Below are positions 8,622-21,809 of a DNA stretch of 64,000 bases, in pieces; position 1 is the stretch's first letter; every line of letters starts with the position of its first letter. The notes beneath the pieces were generated by a model. The model searched no databases. It was not told the DNA's origin and saw nothing but the letters and a program-made list of their open reading frames with translations. Source of the DNA: Achromobacter spanius (GTDB lineage Bacteria > Pseudomonadota > Gammaproteobacteria > Burkholderiales > Burkholderiaceae_B); NCBI RefSeq assembly GCF_002812705.1, contig NZ_CP025030.1:3162001-3226000 (forward strand). Direction: 5' to 3'. The position numbers and the translations under genes are program-made.

Positions 8622-9160
8622 GGTCTGGCGGCAAGCGGCGAATGACGGGACGTCGGTGGCCCTGGGCTGCCGGGGGCGCCGGGGTTACCGGGGTTGCCCT
8701 CCTGCTGCTTGTTGCGGGGCAGGCGGTAGCAGCGGACGACGCGTCCACGACAGACCGCCTGCGGCAGGCGGTGCGCGCCGACTACGTCCTGCAATGCGCG
8801 GGATGCCATCGCGTGGACGGCCGGGGCAGCAACCCGCATGGCATTCCAGACTTTCGCCAGTCGGTGGGCGCGTTCGTGCATTTGCCCGCGGGCCGCGAAT
8901 ACCTGATCCGCGTGCCGGGCGCCGCCCATTCGCAACTCAGCAATGCCGAGCTGGCGGCCGTGCTGAACTGGGTGCTGACGGAGTTCAGCGCCGCGCAGTT
9001 GCCGGCCGATTTTGCGCCGTATACCGAAGCCGAAGTGGCCGTGGCACGCCCGCGCCGGTACGACGACGTGGTGCCGGTGCGCCATGATCTGGCCGACAAG
9101 CTGTCGTCCATGGGCTTCACCTTGTCTGATTATTCTTATGGAAGCGACAGAAAACCCTAG
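8618..9160 (+). CDS. Monoheme c-type cytochrome of the amine dehydrogenase cluster
   Basis: A 180-residue secreted cytochrome: signal peptide ending about AVAA (residue 39), then one CAGCH heme site (Cys60, Cys63, His64). It corresponds to the small cytochrome gene that follows aauA in Alcaligenes faecalis. It may take electrons from the amine dehydrogenase or serve in maturation. No methionine follows the heme site at a usual ligand distance; the only one is in SSMGF near the C-terminus, so the sixth ligand is unclear. The start was chosen because it overlaps the aauA stop (ATGA). Confidence 0.85.
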   Translation: MRSGGKRRMTGRRWPWAAGGAGVTGVALLLLVAGQAVAADDASTTDRLRQAVRADYVLQCAGCHRVDGRGSNPHGIPDFRQSVGAFVHLPAGREYLIRVPGAAHSQLSNAELAAVLNWVLTEFSAAQLPADFAPYTEAEVAVARPRRYDDVVPVRHDLADKLSSMGFTLSDYSYGSDRKP

Positions 9161-9309
9161 TCCGCCAAGAACTTAGGGGTTGTCACGGATACTCCCTGCC
9201 CAAACGCGGTGCTAGAAAGAGGCAGCATCCCATTCAACGCTGTAGCTGTGCCGTGGGGCTTGCCGTCCCAGGCACAAAAGGCACGCCGTTTCGAGACGCC
9301 GGAGTCGCC

Positions 9310-10263
9310 ATGTCATCATCCCTTTTGCACAGTCCGCCCAGGCATTTCCTGGACTGCGCCAGTTGGCAGGAAAGCATCAGCAGCACCTTCGTGCCCTTGG
9401 AAGTGTCCGCGGTGTCTCCGGCGCGTTTTCGTAATAGCGTGGCGGTGGATTCATTGGGGTGGATGCACGTCAGCGAACTGCGCAGCAGCGCGCAGCGCGT
9501 GCGCCGCAGCAAGCTGCTGGCAGGACGGTCCGAGGAAGCGGGCTACAAGGTCACGCTGCAATTGGCGGGCCGCAGCGAAATCCGCCAATCCAATCGCACG
9601 GCCTTGTTGATGCCGGGAGAATGGAGCATCTACGACACCACGCGCCCCTACGAGGTTGATGTGGACGACGGCGCGCACTTTCTGGTGATGCAGGTACCGG
9701 GCAAGCATGCCGAAACTTGGCAACCTCATATGCAAAATGCCGTGGCGCGCAGCTTCAGCGCCCGGCAGGGTTGCGGCCGCATGGCCATGGACCTGTTGCG
9801 CGTGGCCTTGAGCGAGCATGCCCATTTGTCGGAAAGCGCGGCGCGCGACGCGGCCAATGCCGTGCTGCAGATGATGGGGCTGGATATCAGCGAACGGGCG
9901 GGGGGGCTGGCCGAGCAGGATCAGGCCGGTTTGAAGCATGCGCAGTTGCGCCGCGTGCAGCAGCATATTCTTGAAAATTTGCACGATCCGGCCTTGTCGC
10001 CGGCGTCGGCCGCAGCGGCATTCCGGATGTCGCGCCGCTACCTGTACAACCTGTTTGCGCTGGCATCCACCACGCCCGCTGACTTCATTCTTGGCGCCCG
10101 GCTTGAACGCTGCCGCGACGTGTTGCGCGATACGACGCAGGCGGCGCGGCAAATCGGCGATATTGCCTACCGCTATGGGTTTTCAGACGCGGCGCGATTC
10201 AGCCATGCATTTCGCAAGCGCTTCGGGGCATCGCCATCCGAATACCGGCGCCAGGAGCGCTAG
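9310..10263 (+). CDS. AraC-family activator, FeaR-like
   Basis: A 317-residue regulator: an N-terminal AraC-binding-like domain (about 20-190) and a C-terminal pair of helix-turn-helix motifs (about 210-315) ending in the family signature YRYGFSDAARFSHAFRKRFG. The N-terminal type matches FeaR, the activator of tyramine/phenylethylamine oxidase and phenylacetaldehyde dehydrogenase in enterics. It lies directly downstream of the aau genes, so control of the locus by the amine or its aldehyde is likely. The ATG at 9310 has GGAG upstream; the in-frame ATG 57 bases earlier lacks one. Confidence 0.85.
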   Translation: MSSSLLHSPPRHFLDCASWQESISSTFVPLEVSAVSPARFRNSVAVDSLGWMHVSELRSSAQRVRRSKLLAGRSEEAGYKVTLQLAGRSEIRQSNRTALLMPGEWSIYDTTRPYEVDVDDGAHFLVMQVPGKHAETWQPHMQNAVARSFSARQGCGRMAMDLLRVALSEHAHLSESAARDAANAVLQMMGLDISERAGGLAEQDQAGLKHAQLRRVQQHILENLHDPALSPASAAAAFRMSRRYLYNLFALASTTPADFILGARLERCRDVLRDTTQAARQIGDIAYRYGFSDAARFSHAFRKRFGASPSEYRRQER

Positions 10264-10312
10264 GGCTCCAAGCGCGGTCCCGCCTGAAAAGGACGCAAGC
10301 GCAGCGCTGTGA

Positions 10313-10987
10313 TCAGAGCTGCTCTTCGTTGATCAGGTCTTCCTTGCCGTAGAACTTCACGCCGATGTGAATACGGTCGCGGCCTTGCGCGCGGCGGTGG
10401 CGGTTGGTGTCGCGCAGCGAATACACGCAGCCGCAATATTCCTGCTGGTAGAAGTTTTCGCGCTTGCTGATTTCGATCATACGGGCCGAACCGCCGCCTT
10501 TGCGCCAGTTGTAGGTCCAGTAGATCAGGTCATCGTAGCGGGCCGCCGCGCGTTCGCCGCAGCCGTTGATCTGGTTCATGTCCTTCCAGCGCGAGATGCC
10601 CAGCGAGCTGGTGATGGTGTCAAAACCGTGTTCGTGCGCGTACAGCGCGGTGCGCTCGAAGCGCATGTCAAAGCAGGCGGTGCAGCGCTCGCCGCGTTCG
10701 GGGGCATCTTCCATGCCCTTGACGCGGTCGAACCAGTTGTCCATGTCGTAGTCGGCGTCGATGAATTCGATGCCGTGCTGCTCGGCGAAGCGGATGTTTT
10801 CCTGCTTGCGGATCTCGTACTCTTTGACCGGATGGATGTTCGGGTTGTAGAAGTAGATCGCGTAGTCGATGCCGGAAGCCGTCATGGCTTCCATGACCTC
10901 GCCGGAACAGGGCGCGCAGCACGAGTGCATCAGCACTTTGCTGCGGCCGGCGGGAAGGTCAAGCTTGGGGCGGACGAGTTCGGACAT
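10313..10987 (-). CDS. queH: Epoxyqueuosine reductase QueH
   Basis: Cobalamin-independent epoxyqueuosine reductase (former DUF208), last step of queuosine tRNA modification. It has 224 residues from the ATG at 10987. Conserved cysteine motifs are visible: HSCCAPCS (about 21-28), CTACFDMR in the middle and EYCGCVYS near the C-terminus; these bind the iron-sulfur cluster and a second metal. A longer start 30 codons upstream adds a low-complexity leader without a ribosome binding site and is less likely. It is convergent with the AraC gene. Confidence 0.93.
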   Translation of the reverse strand: MSELVRPKLDLPAGRSKVLMHSCCAPCSGEVMEAMTASGIDYAIYFYNPNIHPVKEYEIRKQENIRFAEQHGIEFIDADYDMDNWFDRVKGMEDAPERGERCTACFDMRFERTALYAHEHGFDTITSSLGISRWKDMNQINGCGERAAARYDDLIYWTYNWRKGGGSARMIEISKRENFYQQEYCGCVYSLRDTNRHRRAQGRDRIHIGVKFYGKEDLINEEQL

Positions 10988-11133
10988 GGCTGGCGTGCGG
11001 GAAAAAGGCGGAAAACTCCTTATTTTACCGCGAGTTGGGGGCAGGCGGGCCGGGCCTGAAGCGCTGCCGCTAAGCACTGTCCATAGCTCGGCTTCCGGGT
11101 CTGCTTCTTAGCTCTGGCTCTTCGCCCTGCCTC

Positions 11134-13926
11134 TTAGCCTTGCTTCGCGGCGCCGCTTCCCAGCACCGCCTCCCAGAGTTCGCGCACCGCCGCGCGTTCG
11201 GTCACCAGTTGTTCCGGCCCCACCCGCGCTTTTTCCACGCCCTGCATGCGCATCTCGTGCTGTACGCGGCGCAAGGTGCGGTAGGCGTCGGCGGCGCGTG
11301 CCGCCAGTTCGGGGGAGATCAGACCGGCTTCGCCCGCCAGCCGCAGCAAGGTGATGTTGCCCAGGTTTTTCACGAACACGGGGTGCGTCGCCGCGTAGCA
11401 CAGCACCAGATACTGCGTCACGAATTCCACGTCGACCATGCCGCCACGGTCATGCTTCAGGTCAAACTGCTGGCTGGTGTTGGGATGGCCGGCGTTGATT
11501 TTTTCACGCATGGCCAGCACCTCGTCGCGCAATGCGGCGGGGTCGCGGGGCTGCACCAGAATCGCTTCGCGGATCTGCTCGAAGCGGGCGCCTACCTGGG
11601 CGTCGCCCGCGGCGTGGCGGGCGCGTGTCAGGGCCTGATGTTCCCAGGCCCAGGCGTGCTTGTGCTGATATTGCTCGAAGGCCTCGACGGAAACGGCCAG
11701 CAGGCCGGCGTCGCCGTCCGGCCGCAGGCGTAGATCCACCTCGTACAGCCGGCCCGACGAAGTCATCGTGGACAGCCAGGACGTCATGCGTCGGCCGAGC
11801 TTGGCGTAGACCTCGGCGGCATCTTCACGCGGATCGTCGAACAGGAACACCAGGTCCAGATCGGACGCATAGCCCAGTTCCTTGCCGCCCAGTTTGCCGT
11901 AGGCGATGACAGCGAAGCGCGGCGGGGCGCCCTCCACCTTGTTCACCAGCGGCCAGGCGCGGTGAATGGTCTCGGTCAGCAGCAGGTCTGCAAGCGCCGA
12001 CAACTGGTCCGCCAGCTTTTCCACCGTGAGCTCGCCTTCCAGATCCTGCGCCAGCAGTTGGAAGCTGGCCTGCCGCTGCACGTCGCGCATCAGGTTCATC
12101 TGCCGCTCGACGTCGGGGGCGCCATCAGGCAGGCGGCAAGCGTCCAGGTCGGCGCTGAGTTGGCGCGCGATCTGGGCGAAGTCCAGCGGTTCGAACAGCG
12201 TGCGCCAGTCGATCAGGCTGTCCAGCAGCAGCGGATGCTGCGTCAGGTATTGCGCGGCCCAGGGGCTGGCCGCCACCATCCGCGCCACGCGCGCCAGCGT
12301 GTCCGGGTATTCGGCCAGCAGCGCCAGATAGGCGCTGCGCTGAACAATTTTTTCGATCAGGTCAAACAGGCGCACAGCGGCATTCAGCGGCGCCGACGTC
12401 TGCCTAGCCGCGCGCAAGGCGGCCGGCAGCAGGGCTTCCATGCGGCGGCGGCTGCTCTCGGGCAGGCTGCGTACCCGATGGCTGCCCAGCAGCGTTTCGG
12501 TACGCCGCAGCAAGTCCTGGGCCTCGTCGCCAAAGGCCTGCCGGATCTGCTCGGCAAGTTCGCATTCGCTGCCCGACTCGTCGGTGTCGTTGGCCGCTTC
12601 GGCCGACGTGCCGGTGTCTTCCGCATCGCCCATGCCGACCATGCGGAAGACGTTGCGGAAGGTCTGCGACACGAACTTGCGGTGCGCGGCAAGCGTGCTT
12701 TCAAAGTCGTCCGGGCTCATGCCCAGCGCGGCGGCCAGCGCGGCGCGTTGCGCGGGGTCGCCCGGCAGCAGGTGGGTTTGCTCGTCTTCGCGATACTGCA
12801 AGGCATGTTCGGTGCGGCGCAGGTAGCGGTAGGCTTCTTCAAGACGGCGCGCGTCTTCCTCGGGCACCAGGCCCGCCAGGCGCTCGGCATGCAAGGCTTC
12901 CAGCAGGCCGCGCTTTTGCAGGGCAGGCATGCGGCCGCCTCGGATCAGTTGGGCAAGCTGCACCACGAATTCGATTTCGCGGATGCCGCCATCGCCCAGC
13001 TTGATGTTGTTGGCGCTGTCGATGCCGTTGCGCGCCATGGCGCGGCGCTGCCAGTCCTGACGGATGCGTTCGCGCAACGCGCGCAAGGCGGCAAGCGCAT
13101 CGAAGTCAAAGTACTTGCGATAAACGAACGGCACGCGCAGGCTTTCCAGTTGGCGGGCTTGCGCAGTGCTGTCGCTGCCTTCAAACGCTTGCGCGGGCAT
13201 CAGGCGGGCCTTCAGCCAGGCATAGCGTTCCCATTCGCGCCCCTGGCCGATCAGGTAGTGTTCAAGCGCGTCCAGGCTCCAGGCGAGCGGGCCGGCGTCA
13301 CCATCGGGGCGCAGCCGCAGGTCGGTGCGGAAAACCTGGCCATTGGCGTCCACTTCCGAAATCACCGGCATCATGCGCCGCGTCAGCCGGCCGTAGAACT
13401 CGTGGTGGCTGATGCGGCGCGGGCCATCCGTTTCGCCTTCTTCGCCATACAGCATGATGAGGTCGATGTCGGAGGACACGTTCAGCTCGCAGCCGCCCAG
13501 CTTGCCCATGCCGACGATCAGCATTTCCTGCGGCTTGCCGGTGGCGGGGTCGCGCGGCACGCCGTGGACCGCGGCCAGTTCGGCGGCCACGCTGCGGTAG
13601 GCTTGCGCCACCGCGATGTCGGCCAACGTGGTCATTGCGCCGACCACTTCTTCAAGGTCGGCCTGGCCGGACAGGTCGCGCACGATCAGTACGCTGAACA
13701 CGCGTTCGCGCAATTTGCGCAGCACCATCCGGCAGGTGTCCAGCGGCAGGGTGGGCGGCGCGTCGGGTCCGGCCAGCTCAGATTGCCATTGGGCCATCCT
13801 GGCCGCAGTGACGGGCTGCTGCACGGCATCCGTCAGCCATGCGGCCAGATCGGGATGCGCGTCCAGGCGGCGGCGCAAGTGACCGGACCAGGCAAGAGCG
13901 GGGGCAAGCGAAGAGGGCGTTGACAT
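11134..13926 (-). CDS. glnE: Glutamine synthetase adenylyltransferase/deadenylylase
   Basis: Bifunctional GlnE of 930 residues, controlling glutamine synthetase by adenylylation in response to PII and glutamine. Two nucleotidyltransferase domains are visible, each with a GKLGG motif followed by an acidic pair: SSDIDLI in the N-terminal (deadenylylating) half and ASDLDLV in the C-terminal (adenylylating) half. A regulatory helical region lies between. The ATG at 13926 (MSTPSS) is preferred; the open frame continues 37 codons upstream into the leader of the divergent gene. Full length for the family. Confidence 0.95.
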   Translation of the reverse strand: MSTPSSLAPALAWSGHLRRRLDAHPDLAAWLTDAVQQPVTAARMAQWQSELAGPDAPPTLPLDTCRMVLRKLRERVFSVLIVRDLSGQADLEEVVGAMTTLADIAVAQAYRSVAAELAAVHGVPRDPATGKPQEMLIVGMGKLGGCELNVSSDIDLIMLYGEEGETDGPRRISHHEFYGRLTRRMMPVISEVDANGQVFRTDLRLRPDGDAGPLAWSLDALEHYLIGQGREWERYAWLKARLMPAQAFEGSDSTAQARQLESLRVPFVYRKYFDFDALAALRALRERIRQDWQRRAMARNGIDSANNIKLGDGGIREIEFVVQLAQLIRGGRMPALQKRGLLEALHAERLAGLVPEEDARRLEEAYRYLRRTEHALQYREDEQTHLLPGDPAQRAALAAALGMSPDDFESTLAAHRKFVSQTFRNVFRMVGMGDAEDTGTSAEAANDTDESGSECELAEQIRQAFGDEAQDLLRRTETLLGSHRVRSLPESSRRRMEALLPAALRAARQTSAPLNAAVRLFDLIEKIVQRSAYLALLAEYPDTLARVARMVAASPWAAQYLTQHPLLLDSLIDWRTLFEPLDFAQIARQLSADLDACRLPDGAPDVERQMNLMRDVQRQASFQLLAQDLEGELTVEKLADQLSALADLLLTETIHRAWPLVNKVEGAPPRFAVIAYGKLGGKELGYASDLDLVFLFDDPREDAAEVYAKLGRRMTSWLSTMTSSGRLYEVDLRLRPDGDAGLLAVSVEAFEQYQHKHAWAWEHQALTRARHAAGDAQVGARFEQIREAILVQPRDPAALRDEVLAMREKINAGHPNTSQQFDLKHDRGGMVDVEFVTQYLVLCYAATHPVFVKNLGNITLLRLAGEAGLISPELAARAADAYRTLRRVQHEMRMQGVEKARVGPEQLVTERAAVRELWEAVLGSGAAKQG

Positions 13927-14011
13927 GGCGTTGGGGGCGGCAGACGAATGGGCGCGTTTCAGGTATAAGTGGGGACGATACCGCAAGACATATTCTCCTG
14001 CCCACCGATCC

Positions 14012-17000
14012 GTGTCTGTTTCAAAAAAAGCTCCCACGCCGCGCGCGCGACGCGTGTTCCGCTGCCTATTCTGGGCCGTGTTGATCGTTTATTGCGTGGC
14101 GGCCGCGGGGTTTTTGGGCGTGCGCTACTGGGTGCTGCCTCGCGTGGGCGAATGGCGTCCTCAAATTGAAGCGTATGCCAGCGAGACCTTGGGCGCCCGC
14201 GTCACCATCGGCGGCATCCAGGCAAACTGGCAAGGCCTGAATCCCCGCCTGGATCTCACCGCTGTTCAGGTCGTCGACCACGACGATGCAACGCCGGTGC
14301 TGTCCCTGCCATCCGTCTCCGCCGTGCTGGCCTGGCGCAGCGTGCTGACGCTATCGCCACGGCTGGTGCGTTTGCAGGTTGAAAAGCCCGAACTGACCCT
14401 GCGGCGAGATGCCGCGAATCACCTGTGGGTGGCGGGGCAAAATATTGATCTGAACGCCAGCGACCATCAGTCCGATCTGGATCACCCGGCCTTGCGATGG
14501 TTGGTGCGGCAGCGAGAACTGCTGATCAACGATGCAACAATCGTCTGGCAAGACGACCTGCGCCGAGCCCCCCCTTTGCCACTGACCGGCGTTGATTTCC
14601 TGATGCGCAACGGCAGCTTGTCGCACCGCTTTGTGTTGCGGGCCTCGGCCGGCCAGGCGCTGGCTCGCCACGTGGAATTGCGCGGGGAATTCAACCGCAG
14701 CCTGTTCGCCGCCAATGCCGCCAACCCCGCAAACTGGAGCGGCCAGCTCTATACGGAACTGGATGACGCCGAGCCGCAGTCCTGGGCGCCGTGGGTTTCT
14801 GCGCCTGTGATTGCGGGACGGATCGCCGGCCGGGCGTGGCTGCAAATGGATCGCGGCAAGTTCACCGTGCTGACGGCTGATGTTGCCGTGCGAGGCGTGG
14901 ACTGGGCGGCGTCCAAGGACGGCCCGGCGGTGCAAGGTGCGTCGGCGCAATTTCGCGTGCAGGGTTTGCCGGGTGACTTTGTTCAGATAGCTGGGGTGCC
15001 GCTGGCGCGCAGCCCTGGCGCTGCCGACTTGTCGATCAAGGGGGCGGTGCAGCACCTGCGTGTATCGCTGCCTGGCGTGTTCCAGGAACCAACCCTGGCC
15101 GCGCGCGAACTGTCCCTGGATGCGCAGGTGAAGGGGCCGGACGCGGATCATTGGTTTGTAGACGTTGCGCAAGCGCATGTTGTGAACGATGACCTGGACG
15201 TGCGGGTGCAGGGCCAATGGAAGCCGGAGGGCAAGACCTCGGCGGGTAGCGTCGACATGCGCGGCACGATGGTGCGCGGCGCGATGTCGGCCATCCATCG
15301 TTATCTGCCGCTTGAGGTGAATGCGGATGCGCGCGAATGGCTGGCGGTAGGTTTGCCGGCGGGCGAAATGCGTTCGGCCGCCGTCACGCTCAAGGGCGAC
15401 CTGGATGATTTCCCTTACGCCGCGCCGGATGCGGCCGGTGAATTCGTCATTGCGGGCGACTATGCGGGCGCCAAGGTCGACTACGCCCCGGCAGGGCCGA
15501 ATCACAAAGGGTGGCCCGTGCTGGAAAACCTGTCGGGCACTTTCCGCATCGACAAGGTAAGCCTGACGCTGGACAGCGCTGGCGGAGCCACCGCGCGTAC
15601 CGGGCCGGGGCAGACGGTCAACCTCGGCGCGGTGAAGGCCACGATTCCGAACATGGATGATGGCTCTGAACTGCTGCTGGACGGTGAAACGTCCGGCCCC
15701 GTTTCGGCCTATCTTGCCTTGGCGGCCAATTCCCCGTTGGGCGGGCTGTTGGACGGCGCCCTGGATGAGGCGCACGGCACGGGTGACTGGCGCGTGCCCC
15801 TGAAGCTGAAAGTGCCGCTGTTGAACACTGACGACACCGAAGTGCAGGGTCACATCCTGTTTGCGGACAACAGCTTCACGTTCATGCCTGAAATGCCGCT
15901 GCTCAAAGACCTGCATGGCGACCTTGAGTTCTCGGAAAAAGGGGTGCGCACCCAGGAGATCCGCGGGCAGTTCCTGGGCGGGCCGGTCAAGATCTTCGGC
16001 ACCTTGGCGAAAAATTCGGATGTCCTGCAGTTCGAAGGCGCGCTGACGGGCGCCGGCCTGTCGCAACTGAGCAATGCGCCGTCCATGTCGCGGTTTTCCG
16101 GCAAGACGGACTACAAGGGCCGGCTGGGTTACCAGAAGGGCGGGTCGGTCGATATTTCGATGGAATCCAGCTTGGCGGGCATGGCGATCGACATGCCGGC
16201 GCCGGTGGGCAAGGCCGCCTCGTCGTCGCGGTTGTTGAAGCTGCAATGGGGCGCAGCCGAAGATCGCGGCATGAAAGGCCGGCGCTGGCTGACGGCCAGC
16301 CTGGGCGAAGACGTAAACGCCCTGTTCGAGCGAGACGCGAACGGCGGCGCGTCCTACTTTGCTCGTGGGGCGTTGGGCATCGGCCGTCCGGCCAGCCTGC
16401 CGGATCGGGGGCTGAGCCTGAACGCCAGCCTGCCTGAACTGGACATGGACACTTGGGAAACGGTGGTGGACGGCTTCGATGCGCCACCGGGCAAGGGCGG
16501 GGCCAGGAAAGCCGCGACGAAGCCGGTTTTCCCGCAGCCCGAGCGCATCAGCCTGGCCACCGGCACCTTGCGCGCAAGCGGCTATACCTTGAATGACCTG
16601 ACGCTGTATGCGATGCGGCCGGGTCCGTCGCAATGGCGTGTCGACATCCAATCGCGTCAGGCTACGGGGTCGCTGGAATGGCAGGAGGCCTCTGGCGCGA
16701 TCGCGGGCCAGCTCACCGCCCGGATGAAACACCTGTCGTTTGGGGGCGAGGGCGACACCAACGAGGCGGACAAGGCCCTGGCCTCTGGTAATGACCTGTC
16801 GGACATTCCCGCCATCGACCTGCAGGCCAAGGAATTTCTTCTGTACGGCAAGAATGTGGGCGAGCTTCAGGTGGTGGGAACGAACCAGGAGCGCGGCCGG
16901 CAATGGCGGCTGGATAAGCTGACGATCACCAACGACGCGGCCACCCTGAACGCCACGGGCAACTGGCGCCTGGAAGGGCCGGATCGCGGCCTGAGCGTGG

Positions 17001-17737
17001 ACGCAAACGCCAACTTCGTGGACATTGGCAAGTTCATGACGCGGATTGGTTTCGAGGGGGTGGTGTCCGGGGGGTCGGGTACGACGCAGGGCAAGGCCAC
17101 TTGGCGCAACCTGCCCTGGACCCACAATGTTGCGGACATCGGCGGGGAGGTCACCGTCAGTTTGGACAAGGGCCGCTTCATGCACGTGAATTCCCGTACG
17201 GCGCGCCTGCTGGAACTGCTGTCGCTGCAATCACTGCAACGGCTGGCGCGGCTGGACGTCAACCCAACCAACCTGCTGCGCGACGGCTTTCCGTTCGACA
17301 CCATTCGCGGTCACGTGAAGATGGCGGATGGCAATGTGTCCACCGAGGGCTACAAGATCAACGGGCCGGTGGCCACCATCGTCCTGGCGGGCGGGGTCAA
17401 CCTGATCCGTGAACGCTGGGATTTGAAGGCCGTGGTGATCCCGAACCTGGACGCCAGCGGCGCGGCCATGGTCACGGCGCTGGCGGTGAATCCGCTGATC
17501 GGCCTGGGCGCATTCGTCACGCAATGGTTGTTGAAGCAGCCGTTGGCGCGCGCGATGACCATGGAATATTCGGTGACGGGCAACTGGGACGATCCGCAGA
17601 TCGAGCCGATCGAGGCTTCGGGCAAGGAAGCTAGCAAAGAAGCGGGTAAAGAATCCGGCAAAGAAGCACCCAAGCACACGCCGCGGCCTGCCAACGCCCC
17701 CGTTCGCAGCGTCATACCGGAATTCATCGAGCACTGA
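14012..17737 (+). CDS. YhdP-family envelope protein (AsmA-like)
   Basis: Large protein of about 1241 residues: one N-terminal membrane helix (about 14-36), then a long beta-rich periplasmic region typical of the YhdP/TamB/AsmA group, and a lysine/glutamate-rich tail. YhdP-like proteins help move phospholipids to the outer membrane. The GTG at 14012 leaves a short basic segment before the helix, as in known homologues, and clears the divergent glnE start. An ATG at 13925 would also be open but would leave no promoter space. Start uncertain, family confident. Confidence 0.88.
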   Translation: MSVSKKAPTPRARRVFRCLFWAVLIVYCVAAAGFLGVRYWVLPRVGEWRPQIEAYASETLGARVTIGGIQANWQGLNPRLDLTAVQVVDHDDATPVLSLPSVSAVLAWRSVLTLSPRLVRLQVEKPELTLRRDAANHLWVAGQNIDLNASDHQSDLDHPALRWLVRQRELLINDATIVWQDDLRRAPPLPLTGVDFLMRNGSLSHRFVLRASAGQALARHVELRGEFNRSLFAANAANPANWSGQLYTELDDAEPQSWAPWVSAPVIAGRIAGRAWLQMDRGKFTVLTADVAVRGVDWAASKDGPAVQGASAQFRVQGLPGDFVQIAGVPLARSPGAADLSIKGAVQHLRVSLPGVFQEPTLAARELSLDAQVKGPDADHWFVDVAQAHVVNDDLDVRVQGQWKPEGKTSAGSVDMRGTMVRGAMSAIHRYLPLEVNADAREWLAVGLPAGEMRSAAVTLKGDLDDFPYAAPDAAGEFVIAGDYAGAKVDYAPAGPNHKGWPVLENLSGTFRIDKVSLTLDSAGGATARTGPGQTVNLGAVKATIPNMDDGSELLLDGETSGPVSAYLALAANSPLGGLLDGALDEAHGTGDWRVPLKLKVPLLNTDDTEVQGHILFADNSFTFMPEMPLLKDLHGDLEFSEKGVRTQEIRGQFLGGPVKIFGTLAKNSDVLQFEGALTGAGLSQLSNAPSMSRFSGKTDYKGRLGYQKGGSVDISMESSLAGMAIDMPAPVGKAASSSRLLKLQWGAAEDRGMKGRRWLTASLGEDVNALFERDANGGASYFARGALGIGRPASLPDRGLSLNASLPELDMDTWETVVDGFDAPPGKGGARKAATKPVFPQPERISLATGTLRASGYTLNDLTLYAMRPGPSQWRVDIQSRQATGSLEWQEASGAIAGQLTARMKHLSFGGEGDTNEADKALASGNDLSDIPAIDLQAKEFLLYGKNVGELQVVGTNQERGRQWRLDKLTITNDAATLNATGNWRLEGPDRGLSVDANANFVDIGKFMTRIGFEGVVSGGSGTTQGKATWRNLPWTHNVADIGGEVTVSLDKGRFMHVNSRTARLLELLSLQSLQRLARLDVNPTNLLRDGFPFDTIRGHVKMADGNVSTEGYKINGPVATIVLAGGVNLIRERWDLKAVVIPNLDASGAAMVTALAVNPLIGLGAFVTQWLLKQPLARAMTMEYSVTGNWDDPQIEPIEASGKEASKEAGKESGKEAPKHTPRPANAPVRSVIPEFIEH

Positions 17738-17772
17738 TGCCGATTTCCGGGCCGCCAATTATTGGGTCCACC

Positions 17773-17805
17773 AAAAAATAAACCGCCCGAGGGCGGTTTA
17801 TTTTT
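17773..17805. terminator. Bidirectional terminator between yhdP and rho
   Basis: A near-perfect hairpin (AAATAAACCGCCC, GAG loop, GGGCGGTTTATTT) with T runs on both strands. It can end both the plus-strand yhdP-like transcript and the minus-strand rho transcript. Confidence 0.93.
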
Positions 17806-17819
17806 GACGCGAAGCCAGC

Positions 17820-19079
17820 TTACTTCTTCTTCATCATGTCGAAGAATTCGGCATTGGTCTTGGTCGCGCGCATCTTGTCCAGGATGAACTCCATGGATTG
17901 CACTTCGTCCATGTCGTGGATGAACTTGCGCAGCACCCAGACCTTTTGCAGCAGGTCCGGCGCAATCAGCAGTTCTTCGCGACGGGTGCCCGACTTGTTC
18001 AGGTTGATGGACGGGTAGACGCGCTTTTCAGCCAGGCGACGTTCAAGGTGGACTTCGGAGTTGCCCGTGCCCTTGAATTCTTCGTAGATGACTTCGTCCA
18101 TGCGGCTGCCGGTTTCGATCAGCGCCGTACCCAGGATGGTCAGCGAACCGCCTTCTTCCAGGTTACGGGCCGCGCCGAAGAAGCGCTTGGGGCGTTGCAG
18201 GGCGTTGGCGTCCACACCGCCGGTCAGCACCTTGCCGGAAGCCGGCACCACGGTGTTGTAGGCACGGGCCAGACGGGTGATCGAGTCCAGCAGGATCACG
18301 ACGTCTTTCTTCATTTCGACCAGGCGCTTGGCCTTTTCGATGACCATTTCAGCCACTTGCACGTGGCGGGTGGCGGGTTCGTCGAAGGTCGACGCCACCA
18401 CTTCACCGCGCACCGTGCGCTGCATTTCGGTCACTTCTTCCGGGCGCTCGTCCACCAGCAGGACAATCATGACGGCGTCGGGGTAGTTGGTGGTGATGGC
18501 ATGCGCAATGTGCTGCATCATCACCGTCTTGCCGGACTTGGGGCTGGCGACGATCAGGCCGCGCTGGCCCATGCCGATCGGGGCGAACACATCCAGGATA
18601 CGGCCCGTCAGGTTCTCTTCGCTCTTGATGTCCCGTTCCAGACGCATCGTCCGGTTCGGGTGCAGCGGCGTCAGGTTTTCGAACATGATGCGATGCTTGA
18701 TCGCTTCGGGCGCCACGCCGTTGACCTTGTCCACCTTGACCAGCGCAAAGTAGCGTTCGCCATCTTTCGGCGTGCGCACTTCACCTTCGATGGAGTCGCC
18801 GGTGTGCAGGTTGAAACGGCGGATCTGCGAGGGCGAGATATAGATGTCGTCCGTGCTGGCCAGATACGAGGTCTCGGGCGAGCGCAGGAAACCGAAGCCG
18901 TCCGGCAGGACTTCCAGGACGCCGTCGCCAAAGATCTGCTCGCCTTGCTTGGCGCGCCGTTTCATGATGGCGAACATCAGCTCCTGCTTGCGCAGGCGGT
19001 TGGCGTTCTCGATTTCCAGGCCAGCGGCCATTTCGAGCAGCTGCGAGACATGCAGCGCCTTCAGTTCATTGAGGTGCAT
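17820..19079 (-). CDS. rho: Transcription termination factor Rho
   Basis: Hexameric RNA helicase that ends transcription, 419 residues, the normal length. An N-terminal helical domain (1-45) and RNA-binding cold-shock fold (about 50-125, with GFGFLRS) precede the RecA-type ATPase with Walker A SPKSGKT (179-185) and [10 protein letters not shown]. It ends in KKK. It lies downstream of trxA on the same strand, an order common in proteobacteria. Confidence 0.98.
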   Translation of the reverse strand: MHLNELKALHVSQLLEMAAGLEIENANRLRKQELMFAIMKRRAKQGEQIFGDGVLEVLPDGFGFLRSPETSYLASTDDIYISPSQIRRFNLHTGDSIEGEVRTPKDGERYFALVKVDKVNGVAPEAIKHRIMFENLTPLHPNRTMRLERDIKSEENLTGRILDVFAPIGMGQRGLIVASPKSGKTVMMQHIAHAITTNYPDAVMIVLLVDERPEEVTEMQRTVRGEVVASTFDEPATRHVQVAEMVIEKAKRLVEMKKDVVILLDSITRLARAYNTVVPASGKVLTGGVDANALQRPKRFFGAARNLEEGGSLTILGTALIETGSRMDEVIYEEFKGTGNSEVHLERRLAEKRVYPSINLNKSGTRREELLIAPDLLQKVWVLRKFIHDMDEVQSMEFILDKMRATKTNAEFFDMMKKK

Positions 19080-19193
19080 CGCGGTGAATGTGGGGGAAAA
19101 GTAAAGGAGGGTTCTGGCGGCGCGCCACGGACGGGCTCGCGCGGTATTGAAATGAGCGCCGCCTCCGGGGCGGCGCCTTTCACAGCACGCAGT

Positions 19194-19520
19194 TTACAAC
19201 GCGCCGTCCAGGAATGCGGTGAGTTGCGACTTCGACAGCGCGCCAACTTTGGTGGCGGCGGCTTGGCCGTCTTTAAAGAGCATAAGGGTGGGAATGCCGC
19301 GGATGCCGTACTTCGTGGCGGTACCCTGGTTTTCGTCCACGTTCAGCTTCGCGATCGTCAGGCGACCTGCGTACTCGGTGGCGACTTCTTCCAGGATCGG
19401 GGCAATCATCTTGCAGGGGCCACACCAGGCGGCCCAGTAGTCCACCAGCACCGGCTGGCCGGATTTCAACACATCGGCATCGAAGCTTGCGTCACTGACG
19501 TTCTTGATTTGGTCGCTCAT
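19194..19520 (-). CDS. trxA: Thioredoxin 1
   Basis: A 108-residue cytoplasmic thioredoxin with active site WCGPC (Cys33, Cys36), cis-proline in GIPT and no signal peptide. It is a general disulfide reductant. It lies upstream of rho on the same strand, with a GC-rich hairpin between them (19156-19176) that lacks a T run, so read-through into rho is possible. Confidence 0.97.
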   Translation of the reverse strand: MSDQIKNVSDASFDADVLKSGQPVLVDYWAAWCGPCKMIAPILEEVATEYAGRLTIAKLNVDENQGTATKYGIRGIPTLMLFKDGQAAATKVGALSKSQLTAFLDGAL

Positions 19521-19603
19521 GATGGTGATTCTCGGTTCGGCAGCAAAAGGCGCGTAAAAAGGGACGCGCCTTGCCGTTGTTCTTGTATGTGGAATGGATT
19601 AAA

Positions 19604-19651
19604 GCATACCACTGTCAATAACAACAGGCATACCACTGTTAATAACAACAG
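19604..19651. repeat. 24-bp tandem duplication in the trxA/parE intergenic region
   Basis: Two adjacent 24-bp copies (19604-19627 and 19628-19651) differ at one base. The second contains CTGTT, six bases, AACAG; the first has CTGTC in place of CTGTT. On the minus strand each copy has TTGACA or TTAACA followed by an extended -10-like TGGTATGC. The repeat therefore duplicates possible promoter or operator elements of trxA. The rest of the 327-bp gap between trxA and parE shows no gene. Confidence 0.75.
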
Positions 19652-19847
19652 GGTTTGCTGGTTTTGTGTAGGATGTTGCGGCGCAGTCGTTGTGATCCGG
19701 GCCGTGAAGCCCTGACGCGCTGGCTGTGACTGTCATCATCCTACCGAATTCGGAGCTGGTCAGGTCGTGCGCAACCCACCGGGAGCCGCGCGGAATCTAG
19801 GCTTACCCGTAAAATGTCGGTTTTTTTCCACAGATGTTGGGGATAAC

Positions 19848-21808
<1,961 letters not shown>

Positions 21809-21809
<1 letters not shown>

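Noticed and set aside
11962..13923. 653-codon plus-strand open frame opposite glnE
   Set aside because: Shadow of glnE, whose two nucleotidyltransferase motifs prove the other strand.
14351..17230. Very long minus-strand open frame (959 codons) opposite the yhdP-like gene
   Set aside because: Antisense shadow of a high-GC coding region; composition rich in Arg/His/Gln/Pro with no domain, and the plus strand has a clear family match.
19156..19176. GC-rich hairpin after trxA as an intrinsic terminator
   Set aside because: A strong stem but no T run on the trxA strand; it may slow polymerase but does not meet the terminator pattern.
17898..19715. 605-codon plus-strand frame across rho and trxA
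   Set aside because: Antisense to two certain genes; its repeated end HTTVNNNR is just the 24-bp intergenic duplication being translated.
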